DNA of 58,299 bases from Arthrobacter sp. Soil736 (GTDB taxonomy: Bacteria; Actinomycetota; Actinomycetes; Actinomycetales; Micrococcaceae). Below are positions 28,341 through 36,936 of this stretch, one piece after another. Under the pieces are notes generated by a model. That model did not search any database. It saw nothing but the letters and a program-made list of their open reading frames with translations, and was not told where the DNA came from. A program made the translations under genes and the position numbers. The stretch's first letter is position 1. Every line of letters starts with the position of its first letter. The stretch covers positions 1-58,299 of the forward strand of contig NZ_LMSB01000020.1 of assembly GCF_001428005.1 (NCBI RefSeq). Direction: 5' to 3'.

Positions 28341-30512
28341 TCAACCGCCACCTCCGGCCGCAGCATCCGCGGCGGACGGCGCGTCGGGCGCGGGGACAGT
28401 GATGGAGCCGTAGCCGATGACGGCATCGTCTCCGAGGCGGATATGGCTGACGGTCGCCGGACCCAGTACCGGGTGCTGTGCAGGATAGGAGGTCAGGCCA
28501 ACCCGGAAGCCGCCCACTCGCATTCCCTCGTGGGTCTCGCACAGGGTGTAAAGCGTGTGGGCGGGCCGCTGGCTGTCCAGGATGAGTGCCGCCACTGCCC
28601 GCTGTTCTGTGCTAAGGGTGCCGGGAACAATGACGGTAAAGCGGTGGGCCGCGGCAGCAAAACTGGACTGGCCGCCGCGCCGCCCGCCCACCGAGAACCG
28701 GCCAAGGGCGCCGGTGCTCCGGCCGAGGGCTCCCACACCGGGGGACTCCGGACCGGCCGGATCCAGCCCGAGCACTGTGCCGCCGAGTCCGCGGGTTTGC
28801 CAGTTCTCGACGATGCTGGGCCGGTTGCCGAGGTAGAGCTCCAGGATCCGGGCCACGACGGCCAGCGTGCCGCGGTACCGGTACAGCTTGAACGTTTCCG
28901 CGATGAGCTGCCGGCGTGCTGCTTCAGGCCACCGGCGGTCCAATGCTAGGCCGGTGAAACTTGCCAGCCATGCCAGCGCCTCCTGGGGGACCGCGGCCGG
29001 GTCCACGAGCACATGCCTGTTGGCTGCCCGTTCATCGAGCTCGTGCAGCAGACCCTCGGCCGGTGCCAGCAGCCGCTGCAGGAAGTCTGCCTGGGCGGGA
29101 TTGCGGGAGAACTGGCGCGGGAGGGCAGCGAGCAGATCGTGCCCGGGAACTTCTACCCTGATGGACTCAATTGCAGGAGCCACCCTGCCGGTGCCAGTGA
29201 GGGTCGCCTCGATCCACAGGTACCTCCCAGCGGGTGCCGTAACGGGCTGTTCGAAGGTCTCCGTTGGATCGTCGGCGGACCGCTGGTGCCAGGGCTGTTC
29301 GGAACCGTTGCGGCGCCGGTGCAGCGGGAAAGCCGGGGCAGCTGCGTACAACAAATCCCGTGGCGGGAATGGCGGGGTCAGGTCCGGGCGCGGCACGACG
29401 GCGTCGGCTGACACGCCGCGGACTGTGTTGCTGGCCGGTGCAGCGTCCAGGGGGCCGGCCAATTCGTCGTCGTCGGTGGTGAGGAACCGGAGGGCAACGC
29501 CGGTCTGGGCGGGGATGACGGCATCGAGGAAGAGCCGACCCCAGCGGGTCCCGTAGGCGCCCGAATCGAGCCGATAGCTCAGAACACGGCCTTCGCGGAC
29601 AAACCGCGCCGCGCTGCCCGCCGTCCATCGTGTGGCCGCGGCGGAGCTGTAGGCAATCCGCCCCGAGGGCGAGACCGCAATGGCGCCGCCGTCGAAGCCG
29701 GGGGCGGTCAGCGGCTCCAGCTCAAGCCAGCCGCCGTCGCGCTCCAGAAATCGCAGGAACGGCCGGCCCGGTCCCCGGGCGACCAAAAGGCCGTGGCGGC
29801 CCGAGTTGTCGGTCCAGGCAACGATGTCAGTGGCACCATCGACCTCCAGCTCCCCGCCGCCGCCCGCCGGACGATCATGGCGGGCGATGTACCCGCGCCC
29901 GTCCGGCCGCCGCCACAGGATGTACTCTCCTGCCACCCGGACCGGACGCGCTTCCCGGGCGCAGCAGGGGACAAGCTCCTGATGGCGGGCCGGGCCGCAG
30001 CCAGCGTCCAGCACCACCAGCCGGTCAGGCCCGTGCAGCAGCACCAAAACCCCCTCGTTGCCCAGGGTGGCGTCGGCCGGGGTACCTGGTCCGGGGGAAA
30101 CTGAATGCAGCGCCGTCCCTGAAACAAGATCGATCAGATGGACACGTGAGGCGCCCGGGTCGAGAACATAAAGCACCTGATCCTCGTCGATGACTACGGC
30201 GGTGGGACCCGTGTATTCGATGTCCAGGAAGGATGGCCGGACGGTGCCGGTTCCGGCGGCGCCGGGCCCCACCTTCCCCACGCTCACCCGGTTGCTGGTC
30301 GTGTCGGTGCGGTACAGGCGGCCCCAGCGGTCAAATGCCAGCCCAACTGCGGTGCTGCCGGCGGAGCTTCCGTCCCCGACCGGTGGGGCTGCCCGGAGGT
30401 CGGTCCACGCCAGGCCGACACCGCCGCCAGGCAACAGTGCCGTGCCCTGGTGGGCACAGCGCGCCCATTGATCAGCGTCGGCCAGGACCTTCACAGGCCT
30501 GGTGCGCATCAT
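28341..30512 (-). CDS. Phage tail protein gpI-like baseplate protein with N-terminal beta-propeller
   Basis: The protein (about 723 residues from this start) has an N-terminal half of NHL/propeller-like repeats: VGLAFDRWGRLYRTDTTSN, VLYVLDPGASRVHLIDLVSG and similar. The C-terminal half carries the P2 gpI/Afp12-type domain, with LLAALPRQFSRNPAQADFLQ and LASFTGLALDRRWPEAARRQ. In contractile systems this protein sits in the baseplate wedge. The start is uncertain: ATG 30512 has GGACGGG upstream; GTG 30584 is the main alternative, and the frame stays open to 30704 inside the neighbour. Confidence 0.87.
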   Translation of the reverse strand: MMRTRPVKVLADADQWARCAHQGTALLPGGGVGLAWTDLRAAPPVGDGSSAGSTAVGLAFDRWGRLYRTDTTSNRVSVGKVGPGAAGTGTVRPSFLDIEYTGPTAVVIDEDQVLYVLDPGASRVHLIDLVSGTALHSVSPGPGTPADATLGNEGVLVLLHGPDRLVVLDAGCGPARHQELVPCCAREARPVRVAGEYILWRRPDGRGYIARHDRPAGGGGELEVDGATDIVAWTDNSGRHGLLVARGPGRPFLRFLERDGGWLELEPLTAPGFDGGAIAVSPSGRIAYSSAAATRWTAGSAARFVREGRVLSYRLDSGAYGTRWGRLFLDAVIPAQTGVALRFLTTDDDELAGPLDAAPASNTVRGVSADAVVPRPDLTPPFPPRDLLYAAAPAFPLHRRRNGSEQPWHQRSADDPTETFEQPVTAPAGRYLWIEATLTGTGRVAPAIESIRVEVPGHDLLAALPRQFSRNPAQADFLQRLLAPAEGLLHELDERAANRHVLVDPAAVPQEALAWLASFTGLALDRRWPEAARRQLIAETFKLYRYRGTLAVVARILELYLGNRPSIVENWQTRGLGGTVLGLDPAGPESPGVGALGRSTGALGRFSVGGRRGGQSSFAAAAHRFTVIVPGTLSTEQRAVAALILDSQRPAHTLYTLCETHEGMRVGGFRVGLTSYPAQHPVLGPATVSHIRLGDDAVIGYGSITVPAPDAPSAADAAAGGGG

Positions 30513-30615
30513 GGGCGGGACATCCCGTCCGAGGTTGGAATTCTCATCTGCCGCATGAGTCGATGGTGCCTGTGGCGCCGTCACCGCGCCGTCGCCGTGT
30601 GACCGTAGAGGGCAG

Positions 30616-32772
30616 TCAGCACACTTCCGGCGGCAGCGGAACCGGGAAACTTTCCGGGGGATCGGGTTCGTAGGTGCCGCCGGGAGGAAGCGGCTCGCCA
30701 GCAACTACAGTCAGGGAGACGATTTCCGGGACTTCCCACTTTTCCAGCTCCAACAGGTCTACCGGGACGGCGGATCCGGTGTCATCGACGGCGGCAAAGC
30801 GGAAGCCGGAGAGATACTCAACGCCTTCCACCTGCACCGCGACGGCCTCCAGCTCTGCAGCGCGCACCGCGCGTCCCATCGCCCATCCGCCGCCGTCTGG
30901 ACCGTAGGGAGGAACCGGTGCAAGGTACTGCCGCACAATCAGCTCCACCCAGCGTCTGACGGCGTCCACCTGGAAGCCGGGTTTGACCGCAAGGCCAACG
31001 GAGATGGCAACTTTCCGGTAAGTGGGGGGAATGACATACAGCTCCGTGGTCAGAAGACGGCGCGGATTCAGATAGGCCGCCACCTGCCTGAGCAACCCAA
31101 GGTCCGGCATCGGTGCCGCCGGAGTGGACGTATCCGAGGCCGGAAAGACCACCAGACTGACCACACCCGCCGCCTCGACGGCTGGGGTGTCGGGCTGCAT
31201 CAAGGGGATAGGCTCTGCCCTGACGACCCCGGGCACTTCCAGCGCCAGGGCGCGGAAATCATCGGCTGTGACGGCACGGTCCCGCCGGTGCACGCTGATC
31301 GGAACGGCGTCAAGCGCTTCGGCGAGGCTGGCCGGGTCCGCACCGCCAGTGGCGGGCAGCGGGTTGGTGACTTTGGCTGCTCCACCGCCGGCAAGAGTGG
31401 TGATGGCTCCGGCCGCGACGTTTCCGGTCGTTCCGCCGCCATGGACGTAGGACTGCACCCGGATGCGCTCTCCGATTTGTGGCACACGAGGGCCTCCGAA
31501 CTCCACTAGGGCCTCAGCGTAGTCGAGCACGAAGTGCCGGTCGTCGTGGGTTCCCGCCACCGCGCGGTCCGTCTCCGTCCAGTCCCGCCACACGGATTGT
31601 TCCTCCACCTGGAGCTTCACCGTTCCCGGCAGTACGGGCCCCTGGCTGAGGGGAAAGTGCTGGTTCGGATCGCCGGTGCCGGTACCGAGAAATTCAGGTG
31701 CAGCGGTCCGGCTGTGGCTCACCTCGGCGGCGTTGAGGCCAAGCCAGCGGATACGGCCGATGGAGTCGTTCCGGCGGGCGGTGCGGGGGCGGGTCACCCG
31801 GATCCAGGCGATAACTTCTGCGGCCATGGCGTCGTCGTTGAGTGGCGGCGGGCTGTCTTCTCCGCCGTCGGCCCATTCCGCCGGGGTCGGGACAATGAGT
31901 TTTTCCGGTAGCTGCAGTTCGATGACACCGGTCGTGGTCAGGCCGCGGGTAGTGTCGGATCCAACCATGAGTGGCGTGAATGCCGATTTGGAGTCCCGGG
32001 CACGCGGCGGCAGCCAAAGACTCCAGAGCATGGGCGGCGGATCGGCGGCCAGCGCGTGCGAGCGGAAAACTTCGGCGTGTCCGGCGTCGATGTCCTGCAA
32101 GGCGAAGGGGGTATCGATCTTCTCGTCGAACGCGATCCCGATGAAAACGCTCCGGCCGGAGAGGGCCGTCAGACTGGTTCTGGGCTTGCGGAGTACCCCG
32201 ATCCATACGGCCCGGTCCGCGGTCGCCGCCGGGTCAAGGGGAACGGCGCTCGCCGCGGACTCGGCACTGAGCACACGAGAGGTGTAAAACGATGCCGCGT
32301 CGACGTCCAGCCCCAAGCGGGCAAGCGCGTCCTGCCGGCGCTCCCGTTCAGCCTTCGAAGCCGCTTCCCTTGACGCCAGTTCCTTCCCAACGGCCACGAC
32401 ATCAAGCGGCCAGACATGCAAATCGGACTGGGTCTCAAAGACGATCTTCCCGGCGCTGGCCTGGGAATGACGCGGTATGGTGACGCCGTCCGGACGGTCG
32501 GTGGAAGCGGTGACGAGTGTCCGGGCACACGTGGCCGGCCGCGGCTCGAGCCCCAGCAGCCGCAGGAAATGGACCTTCGTGCTTTCCGGTATCTGGTTGA
32601 ACCGGTACAGCGTGGACTCACCGAGGTAGGCGAACAGTTCCAGCAGTGCAATGCCCGGATCGCTCTCATTGTGGTTGGTCCATTCGGGGGTGTAGCTGGC
32701 AATCCGCTGGACCAGCTCATCCCGGAGCTGCTGGTAGCTACGGTCGTCCAGAATGGGAGAAATCAGTGCCAT
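30616..32772 (-). CDS. Baseplate J-like protein (Afp11/gpJ type)
   Basis: The 718-residue protein starts with MALISPILDDRSYQQLRDEL and NESDPGIALLELFAYLGEST, the diagnostic N-terminus of putative baseplate assembly (gpJ/Afp11-type) proteins. The C-terminal region has the conserved AVTADDFRALALEVPGVVRA and RRLLTTELYVIPP. It forms the baseplate wedge together with the gpI-like protein. It follows the gp25 gene by seven bases. Confidence 0.93.
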   Translation of the reverse strand: MALISPILDDRSYQQLRDELVQRIASYTPEWTNHNESDPGIALLELFAYLGESTLYRFNQIPESTKVHFLRLLGLEPRPATCARTLVTASTDRPDGVTIPRHSQASAGKIVFETQSDLHVWPLDVVAVGKELASREAASKAERERRQDALARLGLDVDAASFYTSRVLSAESAASAVPLDPAATADRAVWIGVLRKPRTSLTALSGRSVFIGIAFDEKIDTPFALQDIDAGHAEVFRSHALAADPPPMLWSLWLPPRARDSKSAFTPLMVGSDTTRGLTTTGVIELQLPEKLIVPTPAEWADGGEDSPPPLNDDAMAAEVIAWIRVTRPRTARRNDSIGRIRWLGLNAAEVSHSRTAAPEFLGTGTGDPNQHFPLSQGPVLPGTVKLQVEEQSVWRDWTETDRAVAGTHDDRHFVLDYAEALVEFGGPRVPQIGERIRVQSYVHGGGTTGNVAAGAITTLAGGGAAKVTNPLPATGGADPASLAEALDAVPISVHRRDRAVTADDFRALALEVPGVVRAEPIPLMQPDTPAVEAAGVVSLVVFPASDTSTPAAPMPDLGLLRQVAAYLNPRRLLTTELYVIPPTYRKVAISVGLAVKPGFQVDAVRRWVELIVRQYLAPVPPYGPDGGGWAMGRAVRAAELEAVAVQVEGVEYLSGFRFAAVDDTGSAVPVDLLELEKWEVPEIVSLTVVAGEPLPPGGTYEPDPPESFPVPLPPEVC

Positions 32773-32779
32773 GGGCCAG

Positions 32780-33175
32780 CTACTTCAGATAGAACGGATA
32801 GACCAGATTGTCCGGGCGCAGGTCGCCCAGCCGCTGATAGGCGATTTCGATCCATACCAACGAGGGTTCCTCACCGGCCGTCACGGCAACGTTCGTTAGC
32901 CGGATCCGGGGCTCCCAGGTGGAAAGCGCCGCCGCGATCTCCTCACGCATGGCTGTCCGCGTGGCGAGCGTGTTGGGCTCCATGATGTAGCGGCGCAGGC
33001 CGCAGCCGAAACCCGGCAGCATGATGCGCTCGCCGGGGTCCGTGTCCAGGATGGTGGCAATGGACTGACGGACAAGTTCCATGCCGCCGACTGTGGGCAG
33101 CTTGCCCATCAGGGTTTCCGGCCGCAGCGGGAAGCCGAAGCCTGTACCGAGCCATTGATCAACGATTGTCGCCAT
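32780..33175 (-). CDS. GPW/gp25-family baseplate protein (Afp9-like)
   Basis: This 131-residue protein is a compact gp25 (T4)/GPW protein, the sheath-initiating baseplate component. Signature segments are QSIATILDTDPGERIMLPGF followed by GCGLRRYI, with an EPRIRLTNV stretch after it. Length and motif match the family. It follows the large DUF4157 gene after 53 bases, one of the few real gaps in the operon. Confidence 0.94.
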   Translation of the reverse strand: MATIVDQWLGTGFGFPLRPETLMGKLPTVGGMELVRQSIATILDTDPGERIMLPGFGCGLRRYIMEPNTLATRTAMREEIAAALSTWEPRIRLTNVAVTAGEEPSLVWIEIAYQRLGDLRPDNLVYPFYLK

Positions 33176-33228
33176 ACGTAAATCTTCGACGGCGCTGCGT
33201 CACCGGGGCGTTTGTGGTGGGGTCCCCG

Positions 33229-36200
33229 TCACTCGAATTTCCGTGCCAGCCGCTTCAGCTCGGGGCGTTTCAAAACGTAATCAATGAGCTGGCTGCGCTG
33301 GCTGGCGGCAGCGTTGGTGATTACTCCAGGGTCCGGTTTTTGGCTTGGGAGCTCCTTCTTGCGGCGTTCTCCGTTCTCTGTGTGGTCGTTTGCCACCGCA
33401 TTGATGGTCCGCTGTATTGAATCGCCCGATAGCAGGGAGAACTGAGCGACGGTCTTTTCAACCTTTTCCCTTTGGCTGGTATCTTCTTGGTTGAGTTCCC
33501 GGACAAATCGTTTGAATTGCCAAATCTGGCTGAAGTCGCCTCGGATCTTTCCCTCGGCGGTAATAACGGACTTGTTCTTCTTGTCGGCGGCCTTGTTGAA
33601 AATCATCACCGTTGTCATTTGATCGTAGAAGGCCTCGGTGATCCATCTCCCGCCGTCGGGGTGGGGGGTAATGGCACTAAGCGCAGACTCCATAAAGCTT
33701 CTGGGAATAACGTGCTCTGATGTGAGTATGTAGTAAGGGATGTTGCCCTTTGTCATCGTTCTGTCGCCCGGTCCCTTCTGCTGGCCGTGCGGCTTGGTGG
33801 TGCCGAGGTACTTGACGGCTTCTTTCAGAACGGCGTCCTCGGCCGGGTTTCCGGCCGCCTTATGCGCCCCGGGGATCGTCTTACCGGGACTTGCGGTGTA
33901 GTCGTAGTCCCAGCGGTCCGCACCGTCGACGACGGTAAATGTCTTGAAAACAGGATGGGCCTTCTTCACCGCTGCGGCCACGGCCTGGGCATGGTCATAG
34001 GTAATGTCGGAACCGTCCAGTTGGGCAGCCTGGATGGCAGGCAGCGAGGCAAGCCCGGCCTGGACTGCGGCGTCGTGCTCCGGGGTTCCCGCGGCGGGTT
34101 TGTCCTGCCCGATGCCCAGCGCATTCAGCGCCGCCTGGCCGAGTCGGATGGCCTGGTCAAACAGCCAGTCGAGGGCCCTGTCCACCAGCGCGCGCAGGCT
34201 TTCGATGATCTCCTTGACCTTTTCGGGGACATTGCCGAGCCCCACCTGGTTGGCCAGGAAGCCGATGGCCACGGGGACTGCGTTGGCGAGTCCGCGTTCG
34301 ACCATCGCGGCTCCCGGTGCCACGTCGCCGCGGGCCACGGCGGCAATGGTGGAGACATATTGGTCCAGGATCTCCAAAAGGTCGCGCAGGTACTCGATGG
34401 CGGACTGGACGGCATTGAAGAAAGCGATGCACCCGTTGATCACGGCCATGATGCCGGTTGGGTCCAGCATGGAGATGAGCTTGGCCACTACGCGGTTGAC
34501 CACCTGCTCCATGATCCAGTTCTGGGCGGTCGTGATGATGGTGTCCCAGAGGCTGCTCAGCTGTCCGGCGAGGAACTCCCAAACCGCGGTGATGCCGCGC
34601 TCCTGGACGTCCTTGATGAAGGACCAGGCGCCGGAAAGCTTGTCGATGGCGCCGCGGATCTTCGCCACCTTCTCCTCGCCTATCCGTTCGGCCAGCTTCT
34701 TCCACAGCGTTTCCATCGTGACGCCGAGGACTTGGATGACCAGGGTGATGATGGACTCCAATGTGATGGCGGTCGGCGGTTCGATGCCGAGCCCACGCAG
34801 TCCACGGAACAGCCAGCCGGCCAGCCCCTGCAGCAGGTAGGTCCCTATTTTGTCCAGGAAACCCAGGAAGCCGCCCTTGAGGGCCGCGACAATATTCTTG
34901 AGGAAGCCGATCGGATCCCTCCGGATGTCGTCGATGGCGGCCAGCACGTTGGCAATGATGTTGTTCAGCAGTTTCGTAGGAAAATTCATGAGGGCAAGGA
35001 TCAACAAGATGACTTCACGGATCACAACTGCGACGAAGCTGATGATCCGTCCCAGGGGTTCGCCGAAGGCTGCCAGAATTTTGTCGAAAGTCTCCAGTGG
35101 TGAGAGCAGGCTCTGAAGCGTCACCAGGTCCCAGATGCCTCGGAAGGTGTTGGTCACCAACTCCCAGGAGATGCCCAGTTCCGCCATCGCTGCTTCGATA
35201 TTGGCCGCCGCCTGCCCGATGACGCCGGACTCCGCGAGTTCCTTGTACGTTTGCTCGCCGTTGGGCAGCAGTGTGACGAAGCCCTTGATGATGTTTTCGG
35301 CGCTGCGCTCCACCGGCGTCCCGGTGAAGGGGTTCCGGCCGAGGATGACTGTGAGCAGGGGGAATCCCCGGACTCCGTCGGCGTGCTGGCCGAGCCAGCC
35401 GAGCAGGGATTTCTTGATGAGTGCCAGAACCTCGGCACCGACGTCCGCCGCGAACTCCCCGATTTTTCGGAGCAGCGCAAGGGCGCGGTCCGCCAGTCCG
35501 GAGATCGTGGCAGGCAACTCCGCAAGGTTTTGCGGCGAGATGGCGTTCCAGGCGTCCGTGAAGAGGGCCACGGCCTGGCCTTTCAGTTCAAGGAAACGCC
35601 CGATCTGCTTGTCGATCCAGTCAGCTGTTTGCTGAAGGGTGCCGCGTTCGGTCATCTGGGCAAGGGCCTCGTCCTTGCCGATCAGGTGCAGGAAATCACC
35701 CAGGATTTCGACTGTCGGGGCGGTGACGTCAACGCCGCGGAGTGGATCGTAGCGGAGAACCTTGACGGCAAGTCTCCAGTACGGCCCGATCGGGTCCGCC
35801 GTCAGGTAAGGCTCGGCGAGGCCGACGACGGCGGTCCGGACCTTAGCGAGCACGCTGTCCACCAGCGAGCTGACAAAGGCCCTGACATCGGCGAAAAAGC
35901 GCTCGATCAGCCGGCCGATGACGCCTACGTTGTAGTCGACGCCTTCGATGAGGCTGATTTCATCCCACGCGGTTTCCAGGTCGGCGAAGATGCGCCGCAG
36001 GGTGAGGTTGTGCCGCTGCAAGCCGTCGACAACGAGGCTGACGATGTCCTGCAGGACGTTCAGCGTGCCGAGCACCGGTCCGACCGCGGCCGCGAAGGGG
36101 CCTTGGGTCAGGAGTTGCTGTACGTAGTCCTGTGGTTCGGTCGTCGACGGTGAACCCGTGAGCAGATCCTGGCCGAGCACTACGGACATCAGCCCGTAGC

Positions 36201-36936
36201 CTGGAAGCGCGCGGACCGCGGCAAGCACGGCATCCGGGGCAGCCCCCACAATGATCGACCGGATGTCCCTCATGGCCGTATCGCGGTAGATTCCGACACT
36301 GCGTTGCTGGATCACGTGCGTGACCTCATGGGCCATAAGCTCTAGATCCGCCGGGGATTCGCCCGCTCCCAGAAAGACATGGGAACCCACTGTGAAGGCG
36401 CGCGCGTTCAGCCGGGCGGCCGCGGCCCCAGCCTCGCGGCCCCGGTGAAGCCGTACGTCGTCCAGGGGGAGCTGGAAGACCTGTTCGACCCGGTCGAGGA
36501 TTTCAGGGTCAAGCGGCTCGCCCGGCCCCGGATCGCGGATCAGCGCCGCAGGCGAGAGCGATGACTCAGGCACTGGCGACGCTGGTCCCTCTCCCGGAGA
36601 TGCCGGCCCTCCGGGTGCCCTGGCCGCCGTTGTTTTGCCGTCGAAGCCTTCCGGGTGCTCCGGCAACAGGGACCCGCCCGCCACACGCGCAGCCACCGCC
36701 GTGGCCTGCCGTTCGGCAGGCTCTTCCGGTGTGCTGACCTGCAGCATCGATTTTTGGGCCGGCCCGAATTCTGTGGGGCTCCGTCCGCCCTTACCCAGCT
36801 GAGTTGCCAGCCGAAGGGCCAGTGGCGGTTGAGTGGGCGTGGGGGCGCGGGCCCTCGCTCCCGCCGGGGCGGGGTGGTGCGGGACCGACTTCTCCGCGGT
36901 GGTTGCCGGCCGCGGGCCGGCATGTGTCGGGCTCAT
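33229..36936 (-). CDS. DUF4157 eCIS-core protein with HNH-like nuclease C-terminus (candidate cargo)
   Basis: The 1235-residue protein is modular. Residues 1-140 are Pro/Ala-rich and disordered. About 143-213 is the DUF4157/eCIS-core domain with HEVTH (203-207). Residues about 245-950 are long amphipathic helices built on a repeat unit near 247, 387 and 526, each opening with a VLxxxPxxG-like segment. The last about 170 residues contain TSEHVIPRSF (about 1073-1082) and IFNKAADKKNKS (about 1112-1123), resembling the H and N/K elements of HNH nucleases such as the DHIVPQSF...NKVLTRSDKNRGKS part of Cas9. DUF4157 is known to mark effectors of extracellular CIS. I infer cargo or tape-like protein with DNase activity. 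Both ends overlap or abut structural genes. Confidence 0.85.
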   Translation of the reverse strand: MSPTHAGPRPATTAEKSVPHHPAPAGARARAPTPTQPPLALRLATQLGKGGRSPTEFGPAQKSMLQVSTPEEPAERQATAVAARVAGGSLLPEHPEGFDGKTTAARAPGGPASPGEGPASPVPESSLSPAALIRDPGPGEPLDPEILDRVEQVFQLPLDDVRLHRGREAGAAAARLNARAFTVGSHVFLGAGESPADLELMAHEVTHVIQQRSVGIYRDTAMRDIRSIIVGAAPDAVLAAVRALPGYGLMSVVLGQDLLTGSPSTTEPQDYVQQLLTQGPFAAAVGPVLGTLNVLQDIVSLVVDGLQRHNLTLRRIFADLETAWDEISLIEGVDYNVGVIGRLIERFFADVRAFVSSLVDSVLAKVRTAVVGLAEPYLTADPIGPYWRLAVKVLRYDPLRGVDVTAPTVEILGDFLHLIGKDEALAQMTERGTLQQTADWIDKQIGRFLELKGQAVALFTDAWNAISPQNLAELPATISGLADRALALLRKIGEFAADVGAEVLALIKKSLLGWLGQHADGVRGFPLLTVILGRNPFTGTPVERSAENIIKGFVTLLPNGEQTYKELAESGVIGQAAANIEAAMAELGISWELVTNTFRGIWDLVTLQSLLSPLETFDKILAAFGEPLGRIISFVAVVIREVILLILALMNFPTKLLNNIIANVLAAIDDIRRDPIGFLKNIVAALKGGFLGFLDKIGTYLLQGLAGWLFRGLRGLGIEPPTAITLESIITLVIQVLGVTMETLWKKLAERIGEEKVAKIRGAIDKLSGAWSFIKDVQERGITAVWEFLAGQLSSLWDTIITTAQNWIMEQVVNRVVAKLISMLDPTGIMAVINGCIAFFNAVQSAIEYLRDLLEILDQYVSTIAAVARGDVAPGAAMVERGLANAVPVAIGFLANQVGLGNVPEKVKEIIESLRALVDRALDWLFDQAIRLGQAALNALGIGQDKPAAGTPEHDAAVQAGLASLPAIQAAQLDGSDITYDHAQAVAAAVKKAHPVFKTFTVVDGADRWDYDYTASPGKTIPGAHKAAGNPAEDAVLKEAVKYLGTTKPHGQQKGPGDRTMTKGNIPYYILTSEHVIPRSFMESALSAITPHPDGGRWITEAFYDQMTTVMIFNKAADKKNKSVITAEGKIRGDFSQIWQFKRFVRELNQEDTSQREKVEKTVAQFSLLSGDSIQRTINAVANDHTENGERRKKELPSQKPDPGVITNAAASQRSQLIDYVLKRPELKRLARKFE

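Noticed and set aside
33787..35103. 438-codon plus-strand frame inside the DUF4157 gene
   Set aside because: It is a shadow frame; the minus-strand protein has clear domains and repeats.
35930..36350. HEVTH as proof of an active metalloprotease
   Set aside because: DUF4157 domains often carry HExxH-like motifs, but activity is not established and no third ligand could be identified by eye.
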